From assembly GCF_030695125.1 (NCBI RefSeq), contig NZ_JAUYTP010000016.1, positions 248,001 through 312,000 on the forward strand: a stretch of 64,000 nt of DNA, in the 5' to 3' direction. The translations under genes were made by a program, and so were the position numbers. This document shows positions 56,459-64,000 of the stretch, piece by piece (the first letter of the stretch is position 1; each line of letters begins with the position of its first letter). Source of the DNA: Allobosea sp. GTDB taxonomy: Bacteria > Pseudomonadota > Alphaproteobacteria > Rhizobiales > Beijerinckiaceae. A model generated the notes under the pieces. It saw nothing but the letters and a program-made list of their open reading frames with translations, was not told where the DNA came from and searched no databases.

Positions 56459-57160
56459 TCAGATCGACCGGGTGATCCCGCCATCGACGCGGATGTTCTG
56501 GCCGGTGATGTAGCCGGCATCGGGCGACAGCAGGAAGGCGATCGTGCCGGCGATCTCGGCGCTCGTGCCATAGCGCCCCATCGGCACGCGCTGGCGGCGT
56601 TCGTCGGTCGCCGGCAGGCTGTCGATCCAGCCGGGCTGGACATTGTTCATCCGGATGTTGTCGGGCGCATATTTGTCGACGAAGATCTTGGTGAAGGCGG
56701 CGAGACCTGCCCGCGCCACCGCCGAGGTCGGGAACATCGCATCGGGCTCGAAGGCCCAGGCAGTCGAGATGTTGACGATCGCTCCCGCCTTCTGCGCCTG
56801 CATGATCGGTGTCACCAGCCGGATCGCCCGCACGGCGCTGAGGAAATAGACGTCGAGCCCGCGCTGCCAGTCCTCGTCGGGAATCTCCAGGATCGGCGCG
56901 CGCGGTCCATGGCCGGCGCTGTTGACCAGCGCATCGACGCGGCCCCAGCGTTCCATGGTCAGGTCGACCAAGCGCTTGACGTCGTCGCCCGACAGATTCG
57001 AGCCGGTGACGCCGAGCCCGCCCAACTCCCTGGCCAGCGCCTCGCCCTTGCCCGAGGAGGACAGGATCGCGACCTCATAGCCATCCGCGGCAAGACGGCG
57101 CGCCGTCGCCGCGCCCATGCCGCTGCCACCGGCCGTGACGACTGCCACTTTTTTTGTCAT
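56459..57160 (-). CDS. SDR-family protein lacking the catalytic Tyr-xxx-Lys
   Basis: 233 residues. The Rossmann motif TAGGSGMGAATA (about 10-21) and NSAGHGPRAP are present, and GQNIRVDGG closes the fold as in FabG-like proteins. At the active site the usual Tyr-x-x-x-Lys is replaced by the sequence FPTSAVARAGL, so neither residue is present, although the NIST serine remains. It could be a dead-enzyme regulator or use a different acid/base. ATG 57160 follows a long leader; the longer frame to 57343 is unsupported. It is divergent from the aap operon across 208 nt. Confidence 0.82.
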   Translation of the reverse strand: MTKKVAVVTAGGSGMGAATARRLAADGYEVAILSSSGKGEALARELGGLGVTGSNLSGDDVKRLVDLTMERWGRVDALVNSAGHGPRAPILEIPDEDWQRGLDVYFLSAVRAIRLVTPIMQAQKAGAIVNISTAWAFEPDAMFPTSAVARAGLAAFTKIFVDKYAPDNIRMNNVQPGWIDSLPATDERRQRVPMGRYGTSAEIAGTIAFLLSPDAGYITGQNIRVDGGITRSI

Positions 57161-57368
57161 GTTGATTGGCTCCGTTTTGTCGAACACGCTTGTTCTAAAC
57201 GGCCGGAAGGCCGGTGCGATAGGGCGGCTCTCGTCCGGCACCGCCCGCCGTCGCCACGAGACGCGCCTGCGCCCGGATCCGAGACAATCCGGCGATTGGC
57301 ATAGGCCTTGCCTGACCATGCGACCACCCGAACTGGCCTGCACAAATCAAAAAGAGGGGACGAGACCG

Positions 57369-58409
57369 ATGAAGAAGCCAAGTTTGAGGAGCCTGCTTGC
57401 CCTTTTGGGCGTTGCAACCGTTACCATAGGGCTCTCCGCGGAAGCCTCAGCGCAGGCCACGCTCGCGCAGATCAAGGCGAGGGGCGCCCTCAACTGTCAG
57501 GTCGGCCCCTCCACGCCGGGATTCTATTCGCTGGCCGCCGACGGGACCTGGTCGGGCATGGACGTCGATATCTGCCGCGGACTCGCGGCGGCGATCTTCG
57601 ACGACCCCAAGAAGGTCCAATACCAGTCGGTGACCTCGGCCGTGCGCTTCACCGCGCTCGCCAACGGCGAATCCGACGTGCTCTCGCGCACGACGACCTG
57701 GACGGCGGTGCGCGACACGCAGCTCGGCCTCGAATTCGCGGGCGTCAATTTCTACGACGGCCAGGGCTTCATGGTGCCCAAGGCCTCGAACATCAAATCG
57801 GCCAAGGAACTCAACGGCGCCACCGTCTGCGTGCTGACCGGCACGACGACCGAACTCAACCTCGCCGACTATTTCCGCGCCAACAACATGACCTTCAAGC
57901 CGGTCACCAACGAGAACATCAACGTCCTCGTCGAGACCTATCTGTCGGGCGGCTGCGACGCCTACACCAACGACAAATCGAGCCTCGCCTCGCGCCGGTC
58001 GTCGCTGGCCAAGCCCGATGACCACATGCTCCTGCCCGAGACCATCTCGAAGGAGCCGCTCGGCCCCGTCGTGCGCCATGGCGACGCCAACTGGGGCGAC
58101 ATCGTGCGCTGGACGCTGTTTGGCATGATCGAGGCCGAGGAACTCGGCGTCACCTCCGCCAACGTCGCCGAAATGACGAAGTCGGCCAATCCCAACATCC
58201 GCCGCCTGCTCGGCGTCGAGGGCAATATCGGCGAGGGCATGGGCCTGCCCAAGGATTTCATGGTCCGTGTGCTCAGGCATGTCGGCAATTACGCCGAGAG
58301 TTACGAGCGCAGCGTCGGCGTCAAGACGCCGGTCAACATTCCCCGCGACGGTTCGCTGAACGCGCTCTGGAGCAAGGGCGGCATCCTCTACCCGATGCCG
58401 TTCCGGTGA
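57369..58409 (+). CDS. aapJ: General amino-acid ABC transporter substrate-binding protein
   Basis: 346 residues with a signal peptide (1-29, cleavage after ASAQA). The SBP_bac_3 fold reads GALNCQVGPSTPGFYSLAADG, MDVDICRGLAAAIF and SRTTTWTAVRDTQLGLEFAGV, close to AapJ/BztA. It binds a broad range of L-amino acids in the periplasm. GAGGGGACGAGACCG precedes ATG 57369. Its mRNA ends in an 18-bp inverted repeat before aapQ, which would favour excess binding protein over the membrane components. Confidence 0.93.
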   Translation: MKKPSLRSLLALLGVATVTIGLSAEASAQATLAQIKARGALNCQVGPSTPGFYSLAADGTWSGMDVDICRGLAAAIFDDPKKVQYQSVTSAVRFTALANGESDVLSRTTTWTAVRDTQLGLEFAGVNFYDGQGFMVPKASNIKSAKELNGATVCVLTGTTTELNLADYFRANNMTFKPVTNENINVLVETYLSGGCDAYTNDKSSLASRRSSLAKPDDHMLLPETISKEPLGPVVRHGDANWGDIVRWTLFGMIEAEELGVTSANVAEMTKSANPNIRRLLGVEGNIGEGMGLPKDFMVRVLRHVGNYAESYERSVGVKTPVNIPRDGSLNALWSKGGILYPMPFR

Positions 58410-58443
58410 TCCCGGCGTTCGCCCGGTCGCGCTGGTCCTGACG

Positions 58444-58480
58444 GCCACTCCCGTTCCCGCGCCGCGGGAACGGGAGTGGC
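58444..58480 (+). terminator. 18-bp perfect inverted repeat between aapJ and aapQ
   Basis: GCCACTCCCGTTCCCGCG (58444-58461) and its exact complement (58463-58480) are separated by a single base. No T tract follows, so it may act as a partial terminator or an RNase barrier that stabilises the aapJ transcript. Confidence 0.7.
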
Positions 58481-58565
58481 TTCCGGTCATTTCGCCACCG
58501 CCATCGTCACGGCTGCCAGCGACGGCCCGTCAGCGGCCGCATGAGCCCAACGGCGCGAGGTCCCC

Positions 58566-59765
58566 ATGGCCCTTCTCGACAGTCCGGCCCCGCCAGGCGC
58601 AGGCGCGCGTCTGATCGCCCTGTTCAACAACGCCACGGTCCGCTCGGTCGTCTATCAGGCGGTGACGCTCGCTGCCGTCGTGCTGCTGTTCTGGTACCTC
58701 GTCAGCAACACGATCGAGAACATGTCGCAGCGCGACATGTCGGCGGGGTTCGATTTTCTCGGCGTCTCCGCGGGGTTCGGCATCGGCTTCACCCTGATCC
58801 CCTATCGCGAGGGCGACACCTATCTGCGCGTCTTCATGGTCGGCATCGCCAACACCATGCTGGTCGCGGTCGTCGCGATCGTGCTGTCGACGATCCTGGG
58901 CCTGTTTGTCGGGCTGGCGCGGCTGTCGAACAACTGGGTCATCCGCAACGTGGCGCGCTGGTACATCGAGGTGCTGCGCAACACACCGCTGCTCCTCCAG
59001 ATCATCGCCTGGTATTTCGGCGTCTTCACGCTTCTGCCGCGGCCGCGCGACAGCGCCGGCTGGCTCGATGCGTTCTTTCTCAACAACCGCGGGCTCTACA
59101 TGCCCGCGCCCGTGATCGCCGACGGCTTCGGTGTCGTGCTGGCGGCGCTGGGGCTGGGCCTCGTCGGTGCGGTGGTCTGGGCCCGCTTCGTCCGCCGGGA
59201 ACGCGAAAACACCGGCCGCATCCGGCCGGTCCTGCTGCCGGTCCTGGCTCTGCTGATCGGGCCGCCGCTGCTGGCGACCCTCGTGGCGGGCGCACCGGTG
59301 TCATGGGACATGCCGCAACTGCGCGGCTTCAATTTCGTCGGCGGCATCAACATCCCGCCCTCCTTCTGCGCGCTGATCATCGCGCTCTCGATCTACACCT
59401 CCTGCTTCATCGGCGAGAACGTGCGCTCCGGCATCCAGTCGGTCAGCCATGGCCAGACCGAAGCGGCGCGAGCGCTGGGCGTGCCGCCCGGCCGGACGAT
59501 GCGCTCGATCATCCTGCCGCAGGCGCTGCGGGTGATCATTCCGCCGCTGATCAGCCAGTATCTCAACGTCACCAAGAACTCGTCCCTGGCGATCGCGATC
59601 GGTTTCCCCGATCTCGTCAGCGTGTTCATGAACACCTCGCTCAACCAGTCCGGCCGGGCCATTCCGATCGTGGCCATGACGATGGGGTTCTACTGCCTGG
59701 TCAGCCTGGCGGTGTCGCTGGCGATGAACCGCTACAACCGCTCCATCCTGATCAGGGAGCGCTGA
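58566..59765 (+). CDS. aapQ: General amino-acid ABC transporter permease
   Basis: 399 residues, the length of AapQ/BztB. It has eight or so membrane helices; the typical long insert between the first helices and the EAA loop (EAARALGVPPGRTMRSIILPQALRVIIPPL) is followed by NVTKNSSLAIAIGFPDLVSV. GAGG precedes ATG 58566 by 5 nt. It forms the channel with AapM. The next gene starts 3 nt after its stop. Confidence 0.94.
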   Translation: MALLDSPAPPGAGARLIALFNNATVRSVVYQAVTLAAVVLLFWYLVSNTIENMSQRDMSAGFDFLGVSAGFGIGFTLIPYREGDTYLRVFMVGIANTMLVAVVAIVLSTILGLFVGLARLSNNWVIRNVARWYIEVLRNTPLLLQIIAWYFGVFTLLPRPRDSAGWLDAFFLNNRGLYMPAPVIADGFGVVLAALGLGLVGAVVWARFVRRERENTGRIRPVLLPVLALLIGPPLLATLVAGAPVSWDMPQLRGFNFVGGINIPPSFCALIIALSIYTSCFIGENVRSGIQSVSHGQTEAARALGVPPGRTMRSIILPQALRVIIPPLISQYLNVTKNSSLAIAIGFPDLVSVFMNTSLNQSGRAIPIVAMTMGFYCLVSLAVSLAMNRYNRSILIRER

Positions 59766-59768
59766 GCG

Positions 59769-61142
59769 ATGAGCGAGGTCGTCAGCCGCGACACCCCCCT
59801 GGCCGGCCAGCCGCCCGCCGAGATCTTCCGGCCCAGGCCGCCGCGCGCCGCACCCGCCAGCACGCTCGGCGTGCAGGGCTGGGTCCGCCAGAACATGTTC
59901 TCCAGCATTCCCAACGCGCTGGTCACCGTGCTGGGCATCTGGATCGTCTACGCCTTCTTCGACACGATCCTGACCTGGGCGGTCGGCAATGCCGTCTGGG
60001 AGGCCGCCAACCGGCGCGAATGCCTCGACAAGGTCGGCCGCTCTGGCGCCTGCTGGCCGGGCGTCATCGCCTGGATCCCCAACCTCATCTACGGGCTCTA
60101 CCCGAAGGACCAGGTCTGGCGGATCAATCTCGCCGGGCTGGTCCTCGTGCTCTGGGCCCTTCCGCTCTGGCTGCCCCGCGTCCAGTCCAAGGCCCTGATC
60201 GGCCTGTCGCTGGTGCTGCTGTTTCCGCTGCTGGTGTCGTATTTTTTTCTTGGCGGGGAGAAGGGCGTGATCTGGAGCGCGCTGATCGCGCTCGGGCTCG
60301 CCGGTTTTCTCTGGGCGCTGCTGACGGCGGCGACCGAAACCGTCAGCGGGCTGAGTTTCAGCCGCTTCGCGGTGGCCGCTCTCGGCGCCGGCGGTGGCAG
60401 CGACGCGGCGCGGCGCAACGGGCAGCTCGCGGCGCTCCTGGCGCTCTATGTCGTCGCGTTCATCGCCGTGCAGGCGCTGTCGCTCTCCTTCGTTCCGACC
60501 CGGGTCTGGGGCGGTCTGTTCCTGACCCTGGTGATCTCGGGCATCGGCATCGCCTTCTCGCTGCCGGCCGGCATCGTGCTGGCGCTGGGGCGGCGCTCGC
60601 GCATGCCGCTGATCAGCCTGCTCTGCACCGTCTTCATCGAGTTGTTCCGCTCGGTGCCGCTGATCACCATCCTGTTCATGTTCAACACCATGCTGCCGCT
60701 GTTTTTGCCCGTCGGCGTCGAGGTCAACCAGCTGCTGCGGGCGATCGTCGCCGTCTGCCTGTTCGCTTCGGCCTATATGGCGGAGGTCATCCGCGGCGGC
60801 CTGCAGGCCATTCCCCGCGGCCAGTATGAGGCGGCCTCCGCCATGGGCCTCGGCTTCTGGCAGGCGACGGGCCTGGTGATCATGCCGCAGGCGCTGAAGA
60901 TCATGATCCCGACGATCGTCGGCAACTTCATCGGCCTGTTCAAGGACACGACGCTGGTCTCGATCATCGGCCTGTTCGATCTGCTGAGCATGTCGCGCGC
61001 CGTCGCCGAGGATACGCGCTGGCTCGGGCTCTTCCTTGAGCCGTTCTTCTTCATCACGATGATCTACTTCGTGGTCTGTTTCACCATGTCGCAATACAGC
61101 CTCAACCTCGAGCAGCGCCTCTCGGCGGGAGAGCGCCGATGA
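59769..61142 (+). CDS. aapM: General amino-acid ABC transporter permease
   Basis: 457 residues, longer than typical AapM (about 385) through extra loop sequence between residues 90 and 240. The hallmark C-terminal half is present: [53 protein letters not shown] (EAA loop) and [16 protein letters not shown]. It completes the importer with AapQ, AapJ and AapP. Its stop overlaps the aapP start as ATGA. Confidence 0.94.
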   Translation: MSEVVSRDTPLAGQPPAEIFRPRPPRAAPASTLGVQGWVRQNMFSSIPNALVTVLGIWIVYAFFDTILTWAVGNAVWEAANRRECLDKVGRSGACWPGVIAWIPNLIYGLYPKDQVWRINLAGLVLVLWALPLWLPRVQSKALIGLSLVLLFPLLVSYFFLGGEKGVIWSALIALGLAGFLWALLTAATETVSGLSFSRFAVAALGAGGGSDAARRNGQLAALLALYVVAFIAVQALSLSFVPTRVWGGLFLTLVISGIGIAFSLPAGIVLALGRRSRMPLISLLCTVFIELFRSVPLITILFMFNTMLPLFLPVGVEVNQLLRAIVAVCLFASAYMAEVIRGGLQAIPRGQYEAASAMGLGFWQATGLVIMPQALKIMIPTIVGNFIGLFKDTTLVSIIGLFDLLSMSRAVAEDTRWLGLFLEPFFFITMIYFVVCFTMSQYSLNLEQRLSAGERR

Positions 61143-61888
61143 CCGATGCGGTTTCGGGCGAGCTTCCGGTCGAGCTCGTCGGCGTGAACAAATGGTTCGG
61201 CGCCTTCCATGCGCTCAAGGACATCGACCTGCGGGTGCGCGAGGGCGAGCGCATCGTCGTCTGCGGCCCCTCGGGCTCGGGCAAGTCGACGATGATCCGC
61301 TGCATCAACCAGCTGGAGCGGCATCAGGAGGGCACGATCCGCATCCATGGCCGCGCCTATGGCCGGGACCTGCGCGAGAACGACGCCATCCGCCGCGAGA
61401 TCGGCATGGTCTTCCAGTCGGTCAACCTGTTCCCGCATCTGACCGTGCTGGAGAACTGCACCTTCGCGCTGACATGGGTGCGACAGATGCCCAAGCAGGA
61501 GGCCGAGGATCTCGCCATGGAGTTCCTGGCCCGCGTCCGCATCCCCGAGCAGGCCCGCAAATATCCGCTCCAGCTCTCCGGCGGGCAGCAGCAGCGCGTC
61601 GCCATCGCGCGCGCCCTCTGCGTCCGGCCGAAAATCATGCTGTTCGACGAGCCGACCTCATCGCTCGATCCCGAGATGATCAACGAGGTCCTCGACACGA
61701 TGGTCGAGCTCGCCGAGAGCGGCATCACGATGCTCGTCGTCACCCATGAGATGGGCTTCGCCCGCAAGGTCGCCGACCGGGTGATCTTCATGGACCAGGG
61801 CGAGATCGTCGAGGAGGCGCCGCCCGAGATCTTCTTCGCCAGCCCGCGCTTTGACCGGACGCGGTTGTTCCTGAGTCAGGTTCTCTGA
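61139..61888 (+). CDS. aapP: General amino-acid ABC transporter ATP-binding protein
   Basis: 249 residues. Walker [10 protein letters not shown] (about 42-50), Q loop [15 protein letters not shown], signature LSGGQQQR, Walker [16 protein letters not shown] and the switch His in [15 protein letters not shown] match polar-amino-acid importer ATPases. ATG 61139 overlaps aapM and has GGGAGA upstream. It is the last gene of aapJQMP; two hairpins follow in the convergent gap. Confidence 0.95.
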   Translation: MTDAVSGELPVELVGVNKWFGAFHALKDIDLRVREGERIVVCGPSGSGKSTMIRCINQLERHQEGTIRIHGRAYGRDLRENDAIRREIGMVFQSVNLFPHLTVLENCTFALTWVRQMPKQEAEDLAMEFLARVRIPEQARKYPLQLSGGQQQRVAIARALCVRPKIMLFDEPTSSLDPEMINEVLDTMVELAESGITMLVVTHEMGFARKVADRVIFMDQGEIVEEAPPEIFFASPRFDRTRLFLSQVL

Positions 61889-61982
61889 ATCCAGCTCTCA
61901 GATTCCCCGGGGGCGCCCGGAACGGCGCGCGGTCTGACCCCGAGAAAGCCCTGCCCCGCGCAAGGGCCAGGCCAAAAGAAAT

Positions 61983-62015
61983 CCCCGCCGATGCGCGTCA
62001 GGCGCTGCGGCGGGG
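61983..62015 (+). terminator. Hairpin downstream of aapP
   Basis: CCCCGCCG (61983-61990) pairs with CGGCGGGG (62008-62015). The 17-nt loop itself contains GCGC pairs. It is about 95 nt after the aapP stop, in the convergent gap with the repeat-protein gene. Confidence 0.45.
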
Positions 62016-62032
62016 AGGAGGACATCCCGTTG

Positions 62033-62052
62033 TTCCCCGTCGCGACGGGGAA
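62033..62052. terminator. Perfect 20-bp palindrome in the convergent gap
   Basis: TTCCCCGTCG followed directly by CGACGGGGAA, 25 nt from the end of the minus-strand gene and after the aapP hairpin. The short A/T ends make it usable as a bidirectional terminator for the convergent genes. Confidence 0.55.
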
Positions 62053-62076
62053 GCGGTCAAAAGCAATCAGAAGCGA

Positions 62077-62412
62077 TCAGAAACGGTCGTAACGGCGATA
62101 GCCGGGCCGCGGGCCGTAACCGGGGCGGGGGCCGTAGCCGGGACGCGGGCCATAGCCCGGGCCGCGCCCATAGACTGGACCGCGCCCGTAACCGTTGCGT
62201 CCGTAGCGCTGCTGGCGCGTGGTTTCCTGCATCATGTACAGCCGGCGCTGCTTGGCTGCGGTCATCGTGAAGGCGACGTCCTGCTCGTCGAGCTGAAGCG
62301 CGGTCGCGGCCGGCAGCGCCTCGGGAGAAGCGGCGGCGGCGGGCGTGGCCAGACCGATGCCTGCGAGAGCAGCAAGGCCGACGATGCGGGCAAGGAACGA
62401 CGACCTGTTCAT
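62077..62412 (-). CDS. Small secreted Gly/Arg/Tyr/Pro-repeat protein
   Basis: 111 residues. A signal peptide (1-27, cleavage after TPAAAA) is followed by a helical-looking middle (QDVAFTMTAAKQRRLYMMQ) and a tail made of tandem GYGPRP units (three in a row), preceded by GYGRGPVYGRGPGYG, and ending RRYDRF. The very basic, aromatic low-complexity tail suggests nucleic-acid, heparin-like or surface binding; no family is recognised. ATG 62412 has AAGGA 6 nt upstream. It converges on aapP and follows the AraC regulator gene by 197 nt on the same strand. Confidence 0.75.
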   Translation of the reverse strand: MNRSSFLARIVGLAALAGIGLATPAAAASPEALPAATALQLDEQDVAFTMTAAKQRRLYMMQETTRQQRYGRNGYGRGPVYGRGPGYGPRPGYGPRPGYGPRPGYRRYDRF

Positions 62413-62609
62413 GGCAAATCCTTTTTGCGCCGCATGACGCGGCTCGAGATCAACGTCGGGTTTCGCGAATCGTTCCCGACTCCTCGGAAAATCGGGCCAG
62501 CCACCCTTCTCTGCAACCGTTTTGCGCTCATCAGCGCAGCGGTGGTCGCGAATCTCGGCTGTTGCGCTGCCATCGCCGCCGACAGTTTGGGCTGAGGCGT
62601 CGAGCCGCG

Positions 62610-63623
62610 TCAGAATTGCAGCAGGCACTCGCGCAGGGTGCGGGGTTGTTCCGCGCCGGGCTCGCGCCGCTTGACGCGCAGCAGCAGGCCGGCAGCCGCC
62701 GCCGCGCGCACATCGCGCGGGTTCAGGCCGAATTCCTGCTTGAAGGCGCGGCTGAAGCTGGAGGCGTCCTCGAAGCACAGCGCATCGGCGATGGCATTGA
62801 TGCTGGCGCCATTGGCCGTGTCGGACAGGTCGGCATAGCCGCGCAGCAGGCGCCGGTGCCGGATATAGCGGGCCACCCCGCCATCGTCCTGGAACAGCCG
62901 GTAGAGCTGCGTGCGCGACATGCCGACTTCGCGGCACAGCAGCGTCGCGTCGAGGGCGGCATTGCGCAGGTTCAGATCGATGAACTGCCGGACCTTCTCG
63001 CGTCGCGTCAGGTTGATCTGGCTCGAGGCGAGGTCGAGGCGGTCGGCGGAGGGGCCGGTGCAGGCCAGCACCATGGCGCGCAGGGCGTTCGTCAGCCGCG
63101 GCATGTCGGCGGCGTCGAGTTCCCCGAAGCTGCGTTGCAGCAACCCGATATAGTCGCCCAGCAGCCGGCCGAGCGGCGTGTCCAGCGCCTGCGCCTGCGC
63201 CGCGTCCAGCAGCGGCGCCAGCTCGCGGAAGCTGTCGCGCGGCAGATAGAGCTGCAGCCGCTCGTCGCTGGAGCGCTGGCTGACGAGTTCGCGGCCGAGC
63301 GACGCCACATAGGGCACTGAGCCCGGCACATCGAGGGTGAGCCCGGCCCCGCCCGAGCCGATCGTCCGGCGTTGGCCCAGCGTGATCACCCAATGGTCGA
63401 TCGGGTTCGAGCGCAGCAAGGCGGTGTCGCGCACCGCCGTCAGCGCCGGTGCCTTGACCTTGCTCAGCCCGAATTCATCGAGCGTCCAGACGATGCTGCT
63501 GGCTTCGAAGCCGACCTCGCTCTCGTTCAGCGCGATGCTGAAGACGCCGTCGAACCAGCCCTGCCACGCATCGAACTGCTCCCGGATGGGCAGGTCGGTC
63601 GTGGTGAAGCGGACTGGAATCAT
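62610..63623 (-). CDS. AraC family transcriptional regulator
   Basis: 337 residues. The N-terminal part (about 1-200) resembles the AraC_binding_2 domain (VTLGQ-like WVITLGQRRTIGSGGAG, and the DVPGSVPYVASLGRELV segment). The C-terminal HTH_18 domain (about 225-325) has LCREVGMSRTQLYRLFQDDGG and IADALCFEDASSFSRAFKQEFG, the two helix-turn-helix motifs. The ATG at 63623 begins MIPVRFTTTDLP, with a GGGGGG run 4-5 nt upstream; ATG 63638 is possible. Its ligand and targets are unknown. Confidence 0.9.
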   Translation of the reverse strand: MIPVRFTTTDLPIREQFDAWQGWFDGVFSIALNESEVGFEASSIVWTLDEFGLSKVKAPALTAVRDTALLRSNPIDHWVITLGQRRTIGSGGAGLTLDVPGSVPYVASLGRELVSQRSSDERLQLYLPRDSFRELAPLLDAAQAQALDTPLGRLLGDYIGLLQRSFGELDAADMPRLTNALRAMVLACTGPSADRLDLASSQINLTRREKVRQFIDLNLRNAALDATLLCREVGMSRTQLYRLFQDDGGVARYIRHRRLLRGYADLSDTANGASINAIADALCFEDASSFSRAFKQEFGLNPRDVRAAAAAGLLLRVKRREPGAEQPRTLRECLLQF

Positions 63624-63748
63624 GAGGCCCCCCGGCATATCGAATGCCGAAGGGTAACACGGCGGCCGCAGAAGTGACATGCGCGGCATCGTGCCGCGAA
63701 CGCAGGGGTCGTGCGGCCCGAAATCTCGGCGACATCTACGGCAACGGG

Positions 63749-63764
63749 CGCCTGCGCGCAGGCG
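63749..63764 (-). terminator. 16-bp palindrome after the truncated 3' gene
   Basis: CGCCTGCG directly followed by CGCAGGCG, 37 nt beyond the stop codon of the minus-strand gene at the window edge. There is no T tract; it could also be an operator for the AraC gene. Confidence 0.3.
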
Positions 63765-63800
63765 GGAGGCCCTGTGTTGCGAGCGCGGCCCGGTGGCCGA

Positions 63801-64000
63801 TCACCAGCGGCGGCAGACCTGGACCCGGCGTGTCTGCCAGCGACCGCGCGAGTCGCGGAAACGGCGCGTCTCCCACCAGCAGCGACGGCGATGCCAGTTG
63901 GCCTGCTCGACGCCGCTTTCCGTGGTCACGCCTGGCATCGAGGCCACGGGCGCAGCGACGGCATCACCCGCCGACAGACACCCCAAGCCCAGCCCCGCGG
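63801..64000 (-). CDS. Partial gene for a small basic secreted protein, 5' end outside the window
   Basis: The frame is open to the window edge and ends at 63801. The visible part, about 65 residues, begins hydrophobic (AGLGLGCLSAGDAVAAPVAS, probably the end of a signal peptide or lipobox) and ends in a Trp/Arg-rich tail (NWHRRRCWWETRRFRD and QTRRVQVCRRW). Three Cys residues and the high basic charge suggest a secreted, disulfide-bearing protein; I do not recognise the family. The start codon is not in the window. Confidence 0.55.
   Translation of the reverse strand, partial: AGLGLGCLSAGDAVAAPVASMPGVTTESGVEQANWHRRRCWWETRRFRDSRGRWQTRRVQVCRRW

Noticed and set aside
58541..60829. 762-codon frame over aapQ and aapM
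   Set aside because: Frame-shifted shadow of two well-supported permease genes.

Overview
The window is high-GC DNA with dense gene packing, frequent ATGA/GTGA/TGATG stop-start overlaps and many GTG/TTG starts. The block hprK - chvG - chvI next to pckA is the classic arrangement of Hyphomicrobiales (Rhizobiales). Together with several high-affinity ABC/TRAP uptake systems, two Lrp-type regulators, an ECF SigF/NrsF pair and dispersed intergenic palindromes, this points to a free-living alphaproteobacterium, probably near Bosea or a related family. The genus is an inference from gene content; no rRNA or tRNA gene was seen.

Layout. 0.1-5.9 kb: HPr kinase, the ChvG/ChvI envelope-stress two-component system, an FMN-binding HugZ-like protein and PEP carboxykinase. 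5.9-10.5 kb: a DUF4105 membrane protein, an SsuABC/TauABC-like ABC importer and an Lrp/AsnC regulator. 10.7-16.4 kb: a five-component peptide-type ABC importer with the two ATPases fused. 16.6-20.6 kb: purU, then an SDR - IolG-like - inositol monophosphatase operon behind a GGAA-N6-TTCC operator-like palindrome. 20.8-25.9 kb: Na/Pi cotransporter, NUDIX hydrolase, M20 deacylase, cytochrome c, alpha/beta hydrolase. 26.2-32.1 kb: a compact signalling cassette FecR-like protein - Crp/Fnr regulator - CHASE2 adenylate cyclase - OmpA-like lipoprotein-type/periplasmic protein - SUMF1-like protein. 32.1-38.4 kb: a TAXI-type TRAP transporter divergent from nadC and a striking PhnN / AMP-phosphorylase-type fusion. 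38.5-44.5 kb: Lrp regulator divergent from a complete branched-chain 2-oxoacid dehydrogenase operon (E1alpha, E1beta, E2, E3). 44.7-49.2 kb: DUF983 protein, an iron/siderophore-type ABC importer and a divergent methyltransferase. 49.2-56.4 kb: NrsF and SigF, an esterase, a TPP enzyme coupled to an OpgC-like protein, a TTC38-like protein and a YHS protein. 56.5-61.9 kb: an SDR lacking the catalytic Tyr/Lys and the general amino-acid importer aapJQMP. 62-64 kb: a small Gly/Arg/Tyr repeat protein, an AraC regulator and a gene cut by the window end.

The best candidates for an undescribed system are (i) the fused ribose-1,5-bisphosphokinase/NMP-phosphorylase next to nadC, which on paper turns a nucleoside monophosphate plus phosphate and ATP into a free base and PRPP, the co-substrate of NadC; and (ii) the FecR-Crp-CHASE2 cyclase cassette, which reads as a self-contained envelope-to-cAMP-to-transcription circuit. 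Six full intergenic palindromic repeats of two or three related families, plus a decayed half copy between chvI and chvG, are scattered through the window, including two inside the branched-chain dehydrogenase operon.
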